From: JASMHC01 sp964476515
Lineage (GTDB): Bacteria; Pseudomonadota; Alphaproteobacteria; Rhodobacterales; Rhodobacteraceae
Reading direction: 5' to 3'
Length of the DNA stretch: 45,472 nt
Assembly (NCBI GenBank): GCA_964476515.1
Contig: CAYZAY010000009.1
Coordinates: 1 to 45,472, forward strand
Shown: positions 25,033 through 32,835 of the stretch, piece after piece
Numbering within the stretch: the stretch's first letter is position 1
Layout of the letters: each line of letters starts with the position of its first letter
Position numbers and translations under genes: made by a program
The notes under the pieces: model-generated
What the model saw: the letters and a program-made list of their open reading frames with translations, nothing else
Told to the model about the DNA's origin: nothing
The model's database searches: none

Positions 25033-27650
25033 TACAACCCGCCCGAGCTTAGCGTTCCAAAGTCCGCTTTATTCTCGTCCGCAGGGATAACGGTTGTGCC
25101 CACTTCGCCCACTTCGCCATCTTCGCCTTCTGCGCCCGCCTCTGCTGCAGCTTCAGCCGCTTCCGCCGCCTCAAGCGCTTCGTTCAACAGGTCTTCTTCG
25201 GACTTTAGGTTGGACCCCATGGCAAAGCCGTCGGTCAGGCTGACCCCAAACACCGGCTCGTCGCCTTCGCGGAAATACTCAGCCACGACGCGTTCGCCTT
25301 CGGCGTCTTCGGGCAAGCGGGCGCCGGAATAGCGGTCCATGTTGATAAACTCGCCACCGTTTGGCACGACGAACTGACCGCCACCGAACTTTTTAACGGC
25401 TTCCGTCATGAACTGTTGGAATACGGGGCCACAGGTCGATCCGCCATACCACCCCTTGCCCAACGGTTTGGGCACGTCGTAGCCGATATAACAACCCGCC
25501 ACGATGTTGCTGGTGAAGCCGACGTACCACACATCGCGGCTTTCGTTGGTTGTCCCCGTCTTACCCGCACTGGGAACCGGAAGGTCAATATAGCGTGCCC
25601 CCGTGCCACGCTGGTTCACACCTTCCAGCATCGACACCAGCTGATAGGCGGTGATTTCATCCATCACGCGTTCGCGGTAGCTGACGATCTCGGGCCGTGT
25701 GCCTTGGGGTAGGTCAGGCACCGTACAGTCCACACAATCACGGCGATCGTGGCGATAGACGGTTTGGCCGTAACGGTCCTGCACGCGGTCAACCAAGGTG
25801 GGTTCAACCCGCTCACCACCGTTGGCAAACATCGCGTAGGCCGCAACGATCCGGTAAAGCGTGCTTTCCTCAGCGCCCAGAGAGTTCGCGAGATAAGGGT
25901 TCATCGCGTCATAGACCCCGAACCGTTCGGCGTAGTCGGCGATCAACTCCATACCCGCGTCCTGCGCAAGGCGAATGGTCATAAGGTTTTTCGACTGCTC
26001 GATCCCGATCCGCACAGGGGTTGGGCCGTAAAACTTGTCAGACGAATTCTTGGGCCGCCAAAAGCCTTCTGGCGTCTCAATCTCAATCGGTGCGTCGATC
26101 ACGATGGTTGCAGGGGAATAGCCGCTGTCCAAAGCCGCTGCATAGACGAACGGCTTGAACGCCGAACCGGGCTGGCGTTTCGCCTGCGTGGTGCGGTTAA
26201 AGACCGAGTTCGAGTAGTTGAACCCGCCCTGCATCGCGAGGACCCGCCCGTTGTGCACGTCCATCGCCATAAAGCCGCCCTGTATTCCGGGCACCTGTCG
26301 GATGGTCCAGTTCTGGAACTTGCCTTCTTCATCCAACTGTTCGCGGACATAGACAACTTCGCCCAGCTTCAACAAATCCTTCGCGACCGAGGCTTTGGGA
26401 CCGGGTTTCAAACCATCTTCTTCGGTCTCGACTTGAGTCAGGCTGGCCCATTGCACATCTTCGCGCAAAATCCAGTGACCGTCTTCATCGTCTGGAACGC
26501 CTTCGATCCCGACTTGTGCCGCATAATTACCAAGTCGACGAACCACGGCCAGATGCCATTGCCCGTTCAGTTCAATATCTCGCGCAAGTTCAACTTCGGC
26601 CAAGGCTTCCTGCCAAAGACCATCCGCTAGTTTAGGTTGCTCGATGATGATGCCAGTCCCGCGCCAATGCCCTTGGGCGCGGTCATAACGTTCCAGCGCA
26701 GTTTTCAGCGCCTTGGCAGCCACATCCTGCATTTCGGGGTCAATCGTTGCGCGAACCGTCAGACCGCCCGAGAAGAATTCGCCTTCGCCAAAATCACGGC
26801 TTAGCTGTCGGCGGATTTCATCGGTGAAGTAATCGCGCGGAGGTAGCTCAACGCGGTAGCTTGGGAAATCGCCGTTCTGCACGGAAAGCAATGGTAATTG
26901 CCGTTCGGCCTCATAGACCTCTTCGGTGATATACCCATTCTCCATCATTTCTTTAAGGATGAAGTCACGGCGTTGCGTCACGCGCTCTTTACGGCGAACA
27001 GGATGGAACGATCCCGGCGCTTTTGGCATCGCCGCAAGCACAGCAGCTTCATGCGGCGCCAGAGCGGACAGAGGCTTGTTGAAATAGGTCTGGGCCGCAG
27101 CCGCCACGCCGTAAGAGTTCTGCCCGAGGAAAATCTCGTTCATATAAAGTTCAAGAATTTTCTCTTTGCTCAGCGTTTCTTCGATCCGCGTGGCAAGGAT
27201 GATTTCCTTGATCTTCCGCTCAACCTTCCGGTCGCCAGACAGTAAGAAGTATTTCATAACCTGCTGGGTGATCGTCGACGCGCCACGCAGGTTTTGCCCG
27301 CCCGACAGAACCGCTTCGACACCCGCGGCCGCAATCCCGCGAAGGTCATAGCCGGCGTGTTGGTAGAAATTCTTATCTTCGGCTGAAATGAACGCGTGCT
27401 TTACAACATCCGGCACTTCTTCAATCGGAACGAACAACCGGCGTTCTTTGGCAAATTCGTCGATGATCAGACCTTCGCTGGAATAGATCCGGCTGATGGT
27501 CGGCGGCGTGTACTTAGCCAAAGCCGCGTGGCTGGGCAGGTCATTTCCATAGACCCAAAAGACCGCGCCAATGCTGAGCGCGACCATAAAGGTCGACAGG
27601 ACGAAGAAGCTGAATATCGCCCCGAAAAAGGAAAAGATTGCGCGGATCAA
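25029..27650 (-). CDS. mrcA: Penicillin-binding protein 1A (bifunctional transglycosylase/transpeptidase)
   Basis: An 873-residue class A PBP that polymerises and cross-links peptidoglycan on the periplasmic face. Transmembrane helix about 5-32; GT51 domain about 60-235 with catalytic Glu91 in EDKNFYQHAG; an inserted OB-like domain about 325-450; transpeptidase with S496-x-x-K499 (QPGSAFKPF), S553KN and K697TGT. An acidic Glu/Ala/Gly-rich tail ends the protein. No ATG is available at the start: the frame opens with TTG 27650 (reads as MIRAIFSFFG), supported by AAAGGG about 8 nt upstream. It follows amiC after 91 bp on the same strand, and its stop overlaps the convergent kinase pseudogene by 4 bp. 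Confidence 0.96.
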   Translation of the reverse strand: MIRAIFSFFGAIFSFFVLSTFMVALSIGAVFWVYGNDLPSHAALAKYTPPTISRIYSSEGLIIDEFAKERRLFVPIEEVPDVVKHAFISAEDKNFYQHAGYDLRGIAAAGVEAVLSGGQNLRGASTITQQVMKYFLLSGDRKVERKIKEIILATRIEETLSKEKILELYMNEIFLGQNSYGVAAAAQTYFNKPLSALAPHEAAVLAAMPKAPGSFHPVRRKERVTQRRDFILKEMMENGYITEEVYEAERQLPLLSVQNGDFPSYRVELPPRDYFTDEIRRQLSRDFGEGEFFSGGLTVRATIDPEMQDVAAKALKTALERYDRAQGHWRGTGIIIEQPKLADGLWQEALAEVELARDIELNGQWHLAVVRRLGNYAAQVGIEGVPDDEDGHWILREDVQWASLTQVETEEDGLKPGPKASVAKDLLKLGEVVYVREQLDEEGKFQNWTIRQVPGIQGGFMAMDVHNGRVLAMQGGFNYSNSVFNRTTQAKRQPGSAFKPFVYAAALDSGYSPATIVIDAPIEIETPEGFWRPKNSSDKFYGPTPVRIGIEQSKNLMTIRLAQDAGMELIADYAERFGVYDAMNPYLANSLGAEESTLYRIVAAYAMFANGGERVEPTLVDRVQDRYGQTVYRHDRRDCVDCTVPDLPQGTRPEIVSYRERVMDEITAYQLVSMLEGVNQRGTGARYIDLPVPSAGKTGTTNESRDVWYVGFTSNIVAGCYIGYDVPKPLGKGWYGGSTCGPVFQQFMTEAVKKFGGGQFVVPNGGEFINMDRYSGARLPEDAEGERVVAEYFREGDEPVFGVSLTDGFAMGSNLKSEEDLLNEALEAAEAAEAAAEAGAEGEDGEVGEVGTTVIPADENKADFGTLSSGGLY

Positions 27651-27741
27651 ATGACGTGCCCTTTGAACGTATCTCGGCTTCTATAACTACCCGTTACGGC
27701 AGGGTCAAAACCCAAGGACGAGATTGTGAACAGAATGCGTA

Positions 27742-28962
27742 TTATTGCCGAACCAGCTCTCCGATTGCGGCGTCGGTCTGAGACCACGACAGGATTGCAT
27801 CTGTGATCGCATCAGCGGTTTTTGCCCGCCATTCCGGGTCCTTAAGCCGTTCGCGGTCTTTGGCAGAAGACAAAAACCCGACCTCTAGCAAAACCGATGG
27901 GATATCTGGCGCTTTCAGAACCGAAAAACCCGCGGACCGGCGCGGAACTTTGTGCAGCGGAATGCCCGCCTGTTCTAGTGCCAGAACAAATGCATTGGCC
28001 ACAGCTTCGGAACGCGGATGATTTTCAAGCCACGCAAGATCCATCAGCACATTCGCGATCGTGTCGTCCTGACCTGACAAATCAACGCCCGCCAAAAGAT
28101 CATCGCGATCATGACGCTCGGCAAGTGCTGCTGACGCCTCGTCTGACGCAGTTTCGGACAAAGTATAAACCGTCGCCCCGTGTGCCTGCCCCTGCCCCAA
28201 TGCATCAGCGTGAAGCGAGATAAACAGATCGGCTTTTGCATGGCGTGCGATGGCGACCCGCATTTCAAGCGGAACAAAGCTGTCGTCATCGCGGGTCAGG
28301 ATTACCCGCGCTCTGTTTGTGCGCAACAGATGGTCTTTAAGCTCGCGAGCCATGGCCAGCATCAGATGCTTTTCTTCCTGATCCCCATGCTGCGCACCGG
28401 GGTCGATCCCCCCGTGACCGGGATCGATGACCACCGTCAAAACGCCTTCGCCCGTTTGGCGCATCCGCGCCTTGGCAACATCCGCCGCAGGCGGAAGCCA
28501 CCAGCCGGGTGTTTCAGGCGCACCGGAACCGGCGGTGAATTCTTCAGTGCTGACCAACGTCAGATCGACGTTAAGCTCTGCCTGCCCGCTAACCTCGTCC
28601 ACCCGCATTTCTGCAGCTTCCAACGCCAGCGGCGCGTTCAGGCCCATCACCAACCGCGACCACCCGGGCTGAAACTGCCCGAAACGAACCGCATCAACGC
28701 GATCCGTCGCAGGAAACGACAGTTCGCTCACCTCGCCCCAATCGACCTCTCTGAAATCGGCAATAAGACGGCGCGGTTCATCAACCGTGTACACCCGCCA
28801 AGGAACGCCCTGCGACAGCCCAAGCGACAGATTAACCCCGCGCCATTTTTCTTCGAGCCCGCTTTTATCAGGCTCAAAACGCGCAAGCGCAGACAGGTCC
28901 TGTGCACCAAGAGGAGCCCCCCCAACAAGGAGAACAAAAATGGCGATCAAAAATCGTTTCAT
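27742..28962 (-). CDS. amiC: N-acetylmuramoyl-L-alanine amidase (AmiC-like)
   Basis: A 406-residue periplasmic zinc amidase that removes stem peptides from peptidoglycan at division. Signal peptide about 1-20 (ends LGAQ), AMIN septal-targeting domain about 35-135, Amidase_3 catalytic domain about 174-400. Zinc ligands His183 (DPGHGGIDPG), Glu197 and His251 (LFISLHAD), and catalytic Glu360 (SVLLEVGFLSS), are present. Its ATG overlaps the stop of the preceding glycosyltransferase by 4 bp (ATGA), and PBP1A lies downstream on the same strand, so it belongs to a wall-related operon. Confidence 0.95.
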   Translation of the reverse strand: MKRFLIAIFVLLVGGAPLGAQDLSALARFEPDKSGLEEKWRGVNLSLGLSQGVPWRVYTVDEPRRLIADFREVDWGEVSELSFPATDRVDAVRFGQFQPGWSRLVMGLNAPLALEAAEMRVDEVSGQAELNVDLTLVSTEEFTAGSGAPETPGWWLPPAADVAKARMRQTGEGVLTVVIDPGHGGIDPGAQHGDQEEKHLMLAMARELKDHLLRTNRARVILTRDDDSFVPLEMRVAIARHAKADLFISLHADALGQGQAHGATVYTLSETASDEASAALAERHDRDDLLAGVDLSGQDDTIANVLMDLAWLENHPRSEAVANAFVLALEQAGIPLHKVPRRSAGFSVLKAPDIPSVLLEVGFLSSAKDRERLKDPEWRAKTADAITDAILSWSQTDAAIGELVRQ

Positions 28963-29768
28963 GCGCCTAGACTAATCCCAACTTCTTTTGCCTGCATCGC
29001 CAGATAACTCTCGGACTCAATTTTTTCGAGCCATCCGTTCTTTCGCACTACGGTCGACCATAAATGCATCCCCTTGGTGTCGGGTTTGATCATGTCATTC
29101 AATATCGTGTCTCTGTGCTTATCCTTGACGATAAATCGGTGCTTGGTTGATGGCAAAGGCAGATAAACATGAGGAGGCTTCGCATGCGACAGCTCTCCGC
29201 TTTGGTTCAGGGCATATTTTAACAGGCTTGGTCCGAAGGTCGTGAATTTCTGCTGCGTAACGTGAATTGGATTGCCCTCTCGTCTCGCTGCATTAAGTTT
29301 CATTCTGACAGCGCGCAGCACCCATGGCGGCACCGGATAACGATCTTCAACAAACTCCAGCATATAGGAAAGTGCAGGACTGTCTTTAGGCAGGCGCAAT
29401 ACGCAGTTTGTTAACGCAGTGGCTGTCTCATAAGGAACGACGTAAGTTTCGCGCTCGAAGGGGCGAAGGCAAATAATGTCCGTATCTATCCAGACAAAGT
29501 CCGTTTTTGCCATCAGATGCAGGCGAAATATGTCCGCGTGCATCGCAGGCGAACCGTTTCGATGGATCAAGATATCTTCGTTCGGATATATCTCTCGAGC
29601 GTCTCGGGTCTCGACCTCTGCCGGAATGTTTTCAAGTGGGTAGTAGTGGTACAACACGACCCTGTGGCCATGTTTAATAAAAAACATCAGGCAAGTTTGA
29701 TCCAATACAGACAGACTTCCACCAATCCATAGGCTGGCTACATCGACCAATTTTGGGTCACTCACCAC
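28959..29768 (-). CDS. Glycosyltransferase with DXD motif (GT32-like)
   Basis: A 269-residue cytoplasmic protein. AMHADIFRLHLMAKTDFVWI, then DTD (95-97) and IICLRPF, form the donor-sugar/metal region typical of GT32/Gly_transf_sug and alpha-1,4-GT-like enzymes; WIGGSLSVLDQTCLMFFIKHG near the N-terminus fits the same fold. Acceptor and sugar unknown. It starts at GTG (29768 or 29765) inside the last codons of the aminotransferase gene and ends in a 4-bp overlap with amiC, so it is tightly coupled on both sides. It appears richer in A/T than its neighbours by eye (not computed), which may mean later arrival. Confidence 0.8.
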   Translation of the reverse strand: MVSDPKLVDVASLWIGGSLSVLDQTCLMFFIKHGHRVVLYHYYPLENIPAEVETRDAREIYPNEDILIHRNGSPAMHADIFRLHLMAKTDFVWIDTDIICLRPFERETYVVPYETATALTNCVLRLPKDSPALSYMLEFVEDRYPVPPWVLRAVRMKLNAARREGNPIHVTQQKFTTFGPSLLKYALNQSGELSHAKPPHVYLPLPSTKHRFIVKDKHRDTILNDMIKPDTKGMHLWSTVVRKNGWLEKIESESYLAMQAKEVGISLGA

Positions 29769-30912
29769 GACTACGTGCCTTCATAAACGCTTCCAACCGC
29801 TTCAAGCCTTCGCGAATGTCGTCGGTGCTGCGCGCATAGGAAAACCGCAAGGTCCCGCCTCCGCGTTGTTTGTCGAAGTCCAAGCCCGGTGTTACGGCAA
29901 CACCCGCTTCGTCCAAAATCTGTCGACAAAAGCTTAGTGAGTCATCTGTGATGTGGCTGACGTCGGCATAGACATAAAACGCGCCGTCCGGAGGGGCGAT
30001 GCGATCAAAGCCAGCCTTGGGCAAGCCTTCCAGCATCAAGCGACGGTTCTCTGAATAGACCTGTAAATTCGCTTGAAGCTCGTCATCACACTCCAGCGCC
30101 GCCAAAGCTGCGATCTGGGATGCGTGGGGCGGGCAGATGAACATGTTCTGGGCTAGCCGCTCAATCCGGCGGACGTGATCTTGCGGAACAACCATCCAAC
30201 CCACGCGCCAGCCGGTCATGCTGAAATACTTGGAAAACGAATTGATCACATAGACGTCGTCTGAAATCTCAAGCGCCGTCACAGCTTTCGCTTCGTATTC
30301 GATACCGTGGTAAATCTCGTCAGAAATAAACGACGTCCCTTTTGCGTGACACGCGTCGATCAGGGCCTTTAGCTCATCATGCCCCAGCATCGTACCCGAC
30401 GGGTTCGCTGGAGACGCCACCATGAGGCCGTCCAGTTCCAACCCCTGCAGATCGGCTGGGGTCGGCTGGTAACGCGCGTTCGGGTCGGTCTGGATACCGA
30501 CCGTCTCCATCCCCAACGCGTGCAGGATTTGGCGATAGCTTGGATAACCCGGCTCACCAATGCCAACCCGTGCACCACCGTCAAAAAGCGCCGAGAACGC
30601 CAGTAGGAATGCACCCGACGACCCAGATGTAACGACGATACGTTCGGGCGAAACCGTGACCCCGTACCAATCTTGATAGAGCTTTGCGATGCGGGCGCGA
30701 AGTTCTGGGATGCCCAAGGCAACCGTGTAACCCAGCGCATCGCGTTCCATCGCATCCGCCAAAGCCGCACGGGCCGACGTGGGTGCTGCGGTGCTAGGTT
30801 GGCCAACCTCCATATGGATAATATGACGCCCCTCGGCCTCGGCCGCGCGGGCTGCCTCCATCACATCCATCACGATAAAGGGATCAACGTCACTTCTACT
30901 TGAGTTCCTCAT
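29758..30912 (-). CDS. Class I/II pyridoxal-phosphate aminotransferase
   Basis: A 384-residue fold-type I aminotransferase. Lys228 in NSFSKYFSMTGWRVGW binds PLP; Asn170 (SPANPSGT), Asp198 and Tyr201 (ISDEIYHG) and the C-terminal Arg in LRFSYA complete the usual site. The overall sequence is of the aspartate-aminotransferase superfamily; its amino-acid specificity cannot be read. It is the first gene of the minus-strand run aminotransferase, glycosyltransferase, amiC, PBP1A, with an 11-bp overlap into the glycosyltransferase. Confidence 0.92.
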   Translation of the reverse strand: MRNSSRSDVDPFIVMDVMEAARAAEAEGRHIIHMEVGQPSTAAPTSARAALADAMERDALGYTVALGIPELRARIAKLYQDWYGVTVSPERIVVTSGSSGAFLLAFSALFDGGARVGIGEPGYPSYRQILHALGMETVGIQTDPNARYQPTPADLQGLELDGLMVASPANPSGTMLGHDELKALIDACHAKGTSFISDEIYHGIEYEAKAVTALEISDDVYVINSFSKYFSMTGWRVGWMVVPQDHVRRIERLAQNMFICPPHASQIAALAALECDDELQANLQVYSENRRLMLEGLPKAGFDRIAPPDGAFYVYADVSHITDDSLSFCRQILDEAGVAVTPGLDFDKQRGGGTLRFSYARSTDDIREGLKRLEAFMKARSRGE

Positions 30913-31043
30913 GCCGCCCTCTTATTCATTCGTTACTTGCTTTTTCCACTCTGCGCGTGGCGGGTCAATGCATGTCTACGCGACGGAATGCCTTTTAAAT
31001 CACGGCCTTGCCTTTTGCAGCAGCGCCAAAGACAGGAGCCGCC

Positions 31044-31790
31044 ATGAAGCGCCTTTTGAAATACGTTGTGTTGATGCTTGCTTTCGCAACGCCTGCAGCC
31101 GCCCTTGATCTGTCGGCAATGACCGACGACGAGAAAGAGGCGTTCGGCGTCGCAGTCCGCAACTACCTGTTAGACAACCCCGAATTGATCATCGAAGTCA
31201 TTCAGGTACTGGAATCCCAACGTGTTGCAGACGAAGCCCAAATAGACCGTGATTTGGCAATAAAATACGAAGACGACCTGTTTGACGATGGATATTCCCA
31301 CGTCTCGGGCAACCCCGAAGGCGATATCCGTATTGTCGAGTTCATTGACTATCGCTGCGGCTACTGTCGCAAAGCGCACCCCGAAGTAAAAGAGATGGTC
31401 GAAGAAGACGGCAATATCAGCGTTGTTTACAAAGAATATCCGATCCTTGGCGAACAATCCGTCATCGCCGCCCGCGTCGCCATCACGACACGCCTTCTTT
31501 ACGGCGGAGAAGTTTACGAAGACATGCAGGACGCTTTGATGGCCTTTAGCGGTAATCTGACAGAAGCAGGTGTGCGCCGCCTTGCAGACGCGCTTGAGCT
31601 GGATGCAGACGAAATTCTGGCCACCATGACCACCGATGCGATCTCTGACGAAATCAACCGCAACCACGCACTTGGTAGCGCCATGGCCATCACCGGAACG
31701 CCGACCTTTGTTGCCGAACAGGAAATGCTGCGCGGGTACGTTCCCAAGGATCAGTTTGCCAATCTGGTCGCGATCCTTCGAAAGCAATAA
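31044..31790 (+). CDS. DsbA-family periplasmic thiol-disulfide oxidoreductase
   Basis: A 248-residue exported protein: signal peptide about 1-20 (ends PAAA), a helical N-terminal extension (about 25-80) like that of ScsC/DsbG-type proteins, then a thioredoxin fold with Cys105-Gly-Tyr-Cys108 and the cis-proline loop GTPTF. Only these two cysteines remain after export. It should catalyse disulfide exchange in periplasmic proteins; the N-terminal extension may mediate oligomerisation, which is inference. I start at ATG 31044, 6 nt after AGGAG; an upstream in-frame extension of 12 codons lacks support. The ACT gene begins 3 bp after its stop. Confidence 0.92.
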   Translation: MKRLLKYVVLMLAFATPAAALDLSAMTDDEKEAFGVAVRNYLLDNPELIIEVIQVLESQRVADEAQIDRDLAIKYEDDLFDDGYSHVSGNPEGDIRIVEFIDYRCGYCRKAHPEVKEMVEEDGNISVVYKEYPILGEQSVIAARVAITTRLLYGGEVYEDMQDALMAFSGNLTEAGVRRLADALELDADEILATMTTDAISDEINRNHALGSAMAITGTPTFVAEQEMLRGYVPKDQFANLVAILRKQ

Positions 31791-31793
31791 CCC

Positions 31794-32195
31794 GTGTCGG
31801 GTGAAACCGATCTGAACGTGCTGCTTCGCTCGATGACGGCGAAGTTGCACGGCGGTGTTTATGTCTTTGCAACTTTGCCTGACGGTAACGTCCCTGTTGG
31901 TGCGTCAATACGCATGATGTTTAGTGAAGACGAAGGCACTACGCTAATCCTATTGCAATCCGAATCCGAACGGCTTGAAATCCCTTTCGAATTCCCCTGC
32001 CGGATGATCACATTAAACATTCATTCGGCACTTGAAGCGGTTGGGTTCATCGCGCGGGTTGCGACGGCTTTGGCGAACGAAGGCATGGGCGTGAACCCTG
32101 TCGCAGAGTTCTTTCACGATCACCTTTTCGTCCCGAAGGGTCGCGAACAAGACGCGTTGAGGGTCATCGCAGACCTGGCCAAAGCCAGCGGCTGA
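31794..32195 (+). CDS. ACT domain-containing protein (DUF2241/ACT_3)
   Basis: A 133-residue protein that begins at GTG 31794, 3 bp after the DsbA-like gene. It opens TDLNVLLRSMTAKLHGGVYV, and its C-terminal part (ALEAVGFIARVATALANEGM, then FFHDHLFVP) is an ACT-like fold. Such proteins probably sense small ligands such as amino acids, but none is known for this family. No enzyme domain is attached. It seems to be co-transcribed with dsbA and the GFA gene. Confidence 0.83.
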   Translation: MSGETDLNVLLRSMTAKLHGGVYVFATLPDGNVPVGASIRMMFSEDEGTTLILLQSESERLEIPFEFPCRMITLNIHSALEAVGFIARVATALANEGMGVNPVAEFFHDHLFVPKGREQDALRVIADLAKASG

Positions 32196-32215
32196 TTAGA
32201 TAAGGAAGAACGCTC

Positions 32216-32728
32216 ATGTCGACAGATTTTGAACCCTGTGAAGGCGGCTGCACTTGTGGCCATGTCCGTTATCGCGTCACCTCGGATCCGCTGATCGTTC
32301 ACGCCTGTCACTGCCGTTGGTGCCAACGCCAGTCGGGCACAGCATTTGCCACCAACGCATTGATCGAAACCGAGCGCGTAGAGCTGATCCAAGGCGACGT
32401 AGAAGAAATGATGATCGACTCGCCCAGTGGAAAAGGTCAGTTGATGGCCCGCTGTCCCAAGTGTCGTGTGACCGTTTGGACGCATTATTACTTTGGCGGC
32501 TTGCGCGATTATATCCGCTTTTTCAAAGTCGGCACGTTGGACGATCCTGACCGCTATCCGCCTGATGTCCACATCTTCACGTCAACCAAGCAACCTTGGG
32601 TGATCATCCCCGAAGACCACATGCGGGTTGAGACTTATTATGACACCGATAAGACTTGGTCGAAGGATAGCCTTATACGGGGCAAAGCGATTGTTGCCGC
32701 CGCCAAAGCCAACGGCGACTACGAATAA
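32216..32728 (+). CDS. GFA family (glutathione-dependent formaldehyde-activating/CENP-V) zinc protein
   Basis: A 170-residue protein with the GFA zinc pattern: C12-x-C14 (GGCTCGHVRY), C31-x-C33-x-x-C36 (HACHCRWCQRQSG) and C80-x-x-C83 (ARCPKCRVT). The family is named after an enzyme that helps glutathione react with formaldehyde; most members have no demonstrated role, and this one, with no formaldehyde genes nearby, should be treated as of unknown function. It follows the ACT gene by 20 bp on the same strand. Confidence 0.88.
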   Translation: MSTDFEPCEGGCTCGHVRYRVTSDPLIVHACHCRWCQRQSGTAFATNALIETERVELIQGDVEEMMIDSPSGKGQLMARCPKCRVTVWTHYYFGGLRDYIRFFKVGTLDDPDRYPPDVHIFTSTKQPWVIIPEDHMRVETYYDTDKTWSKDSLIRGKAIVAAAKANGDYE

Positions 32729-32835
32729 GCCCTATACAATCAGGCCAAAGCAGCTTAAACGGCCCCCTTTCCTGCATCAAACGACGCAGTCACAGGGCGC
32801 TTGCATGCGTCCCCTATCCGGATTGACCCCGAGCC

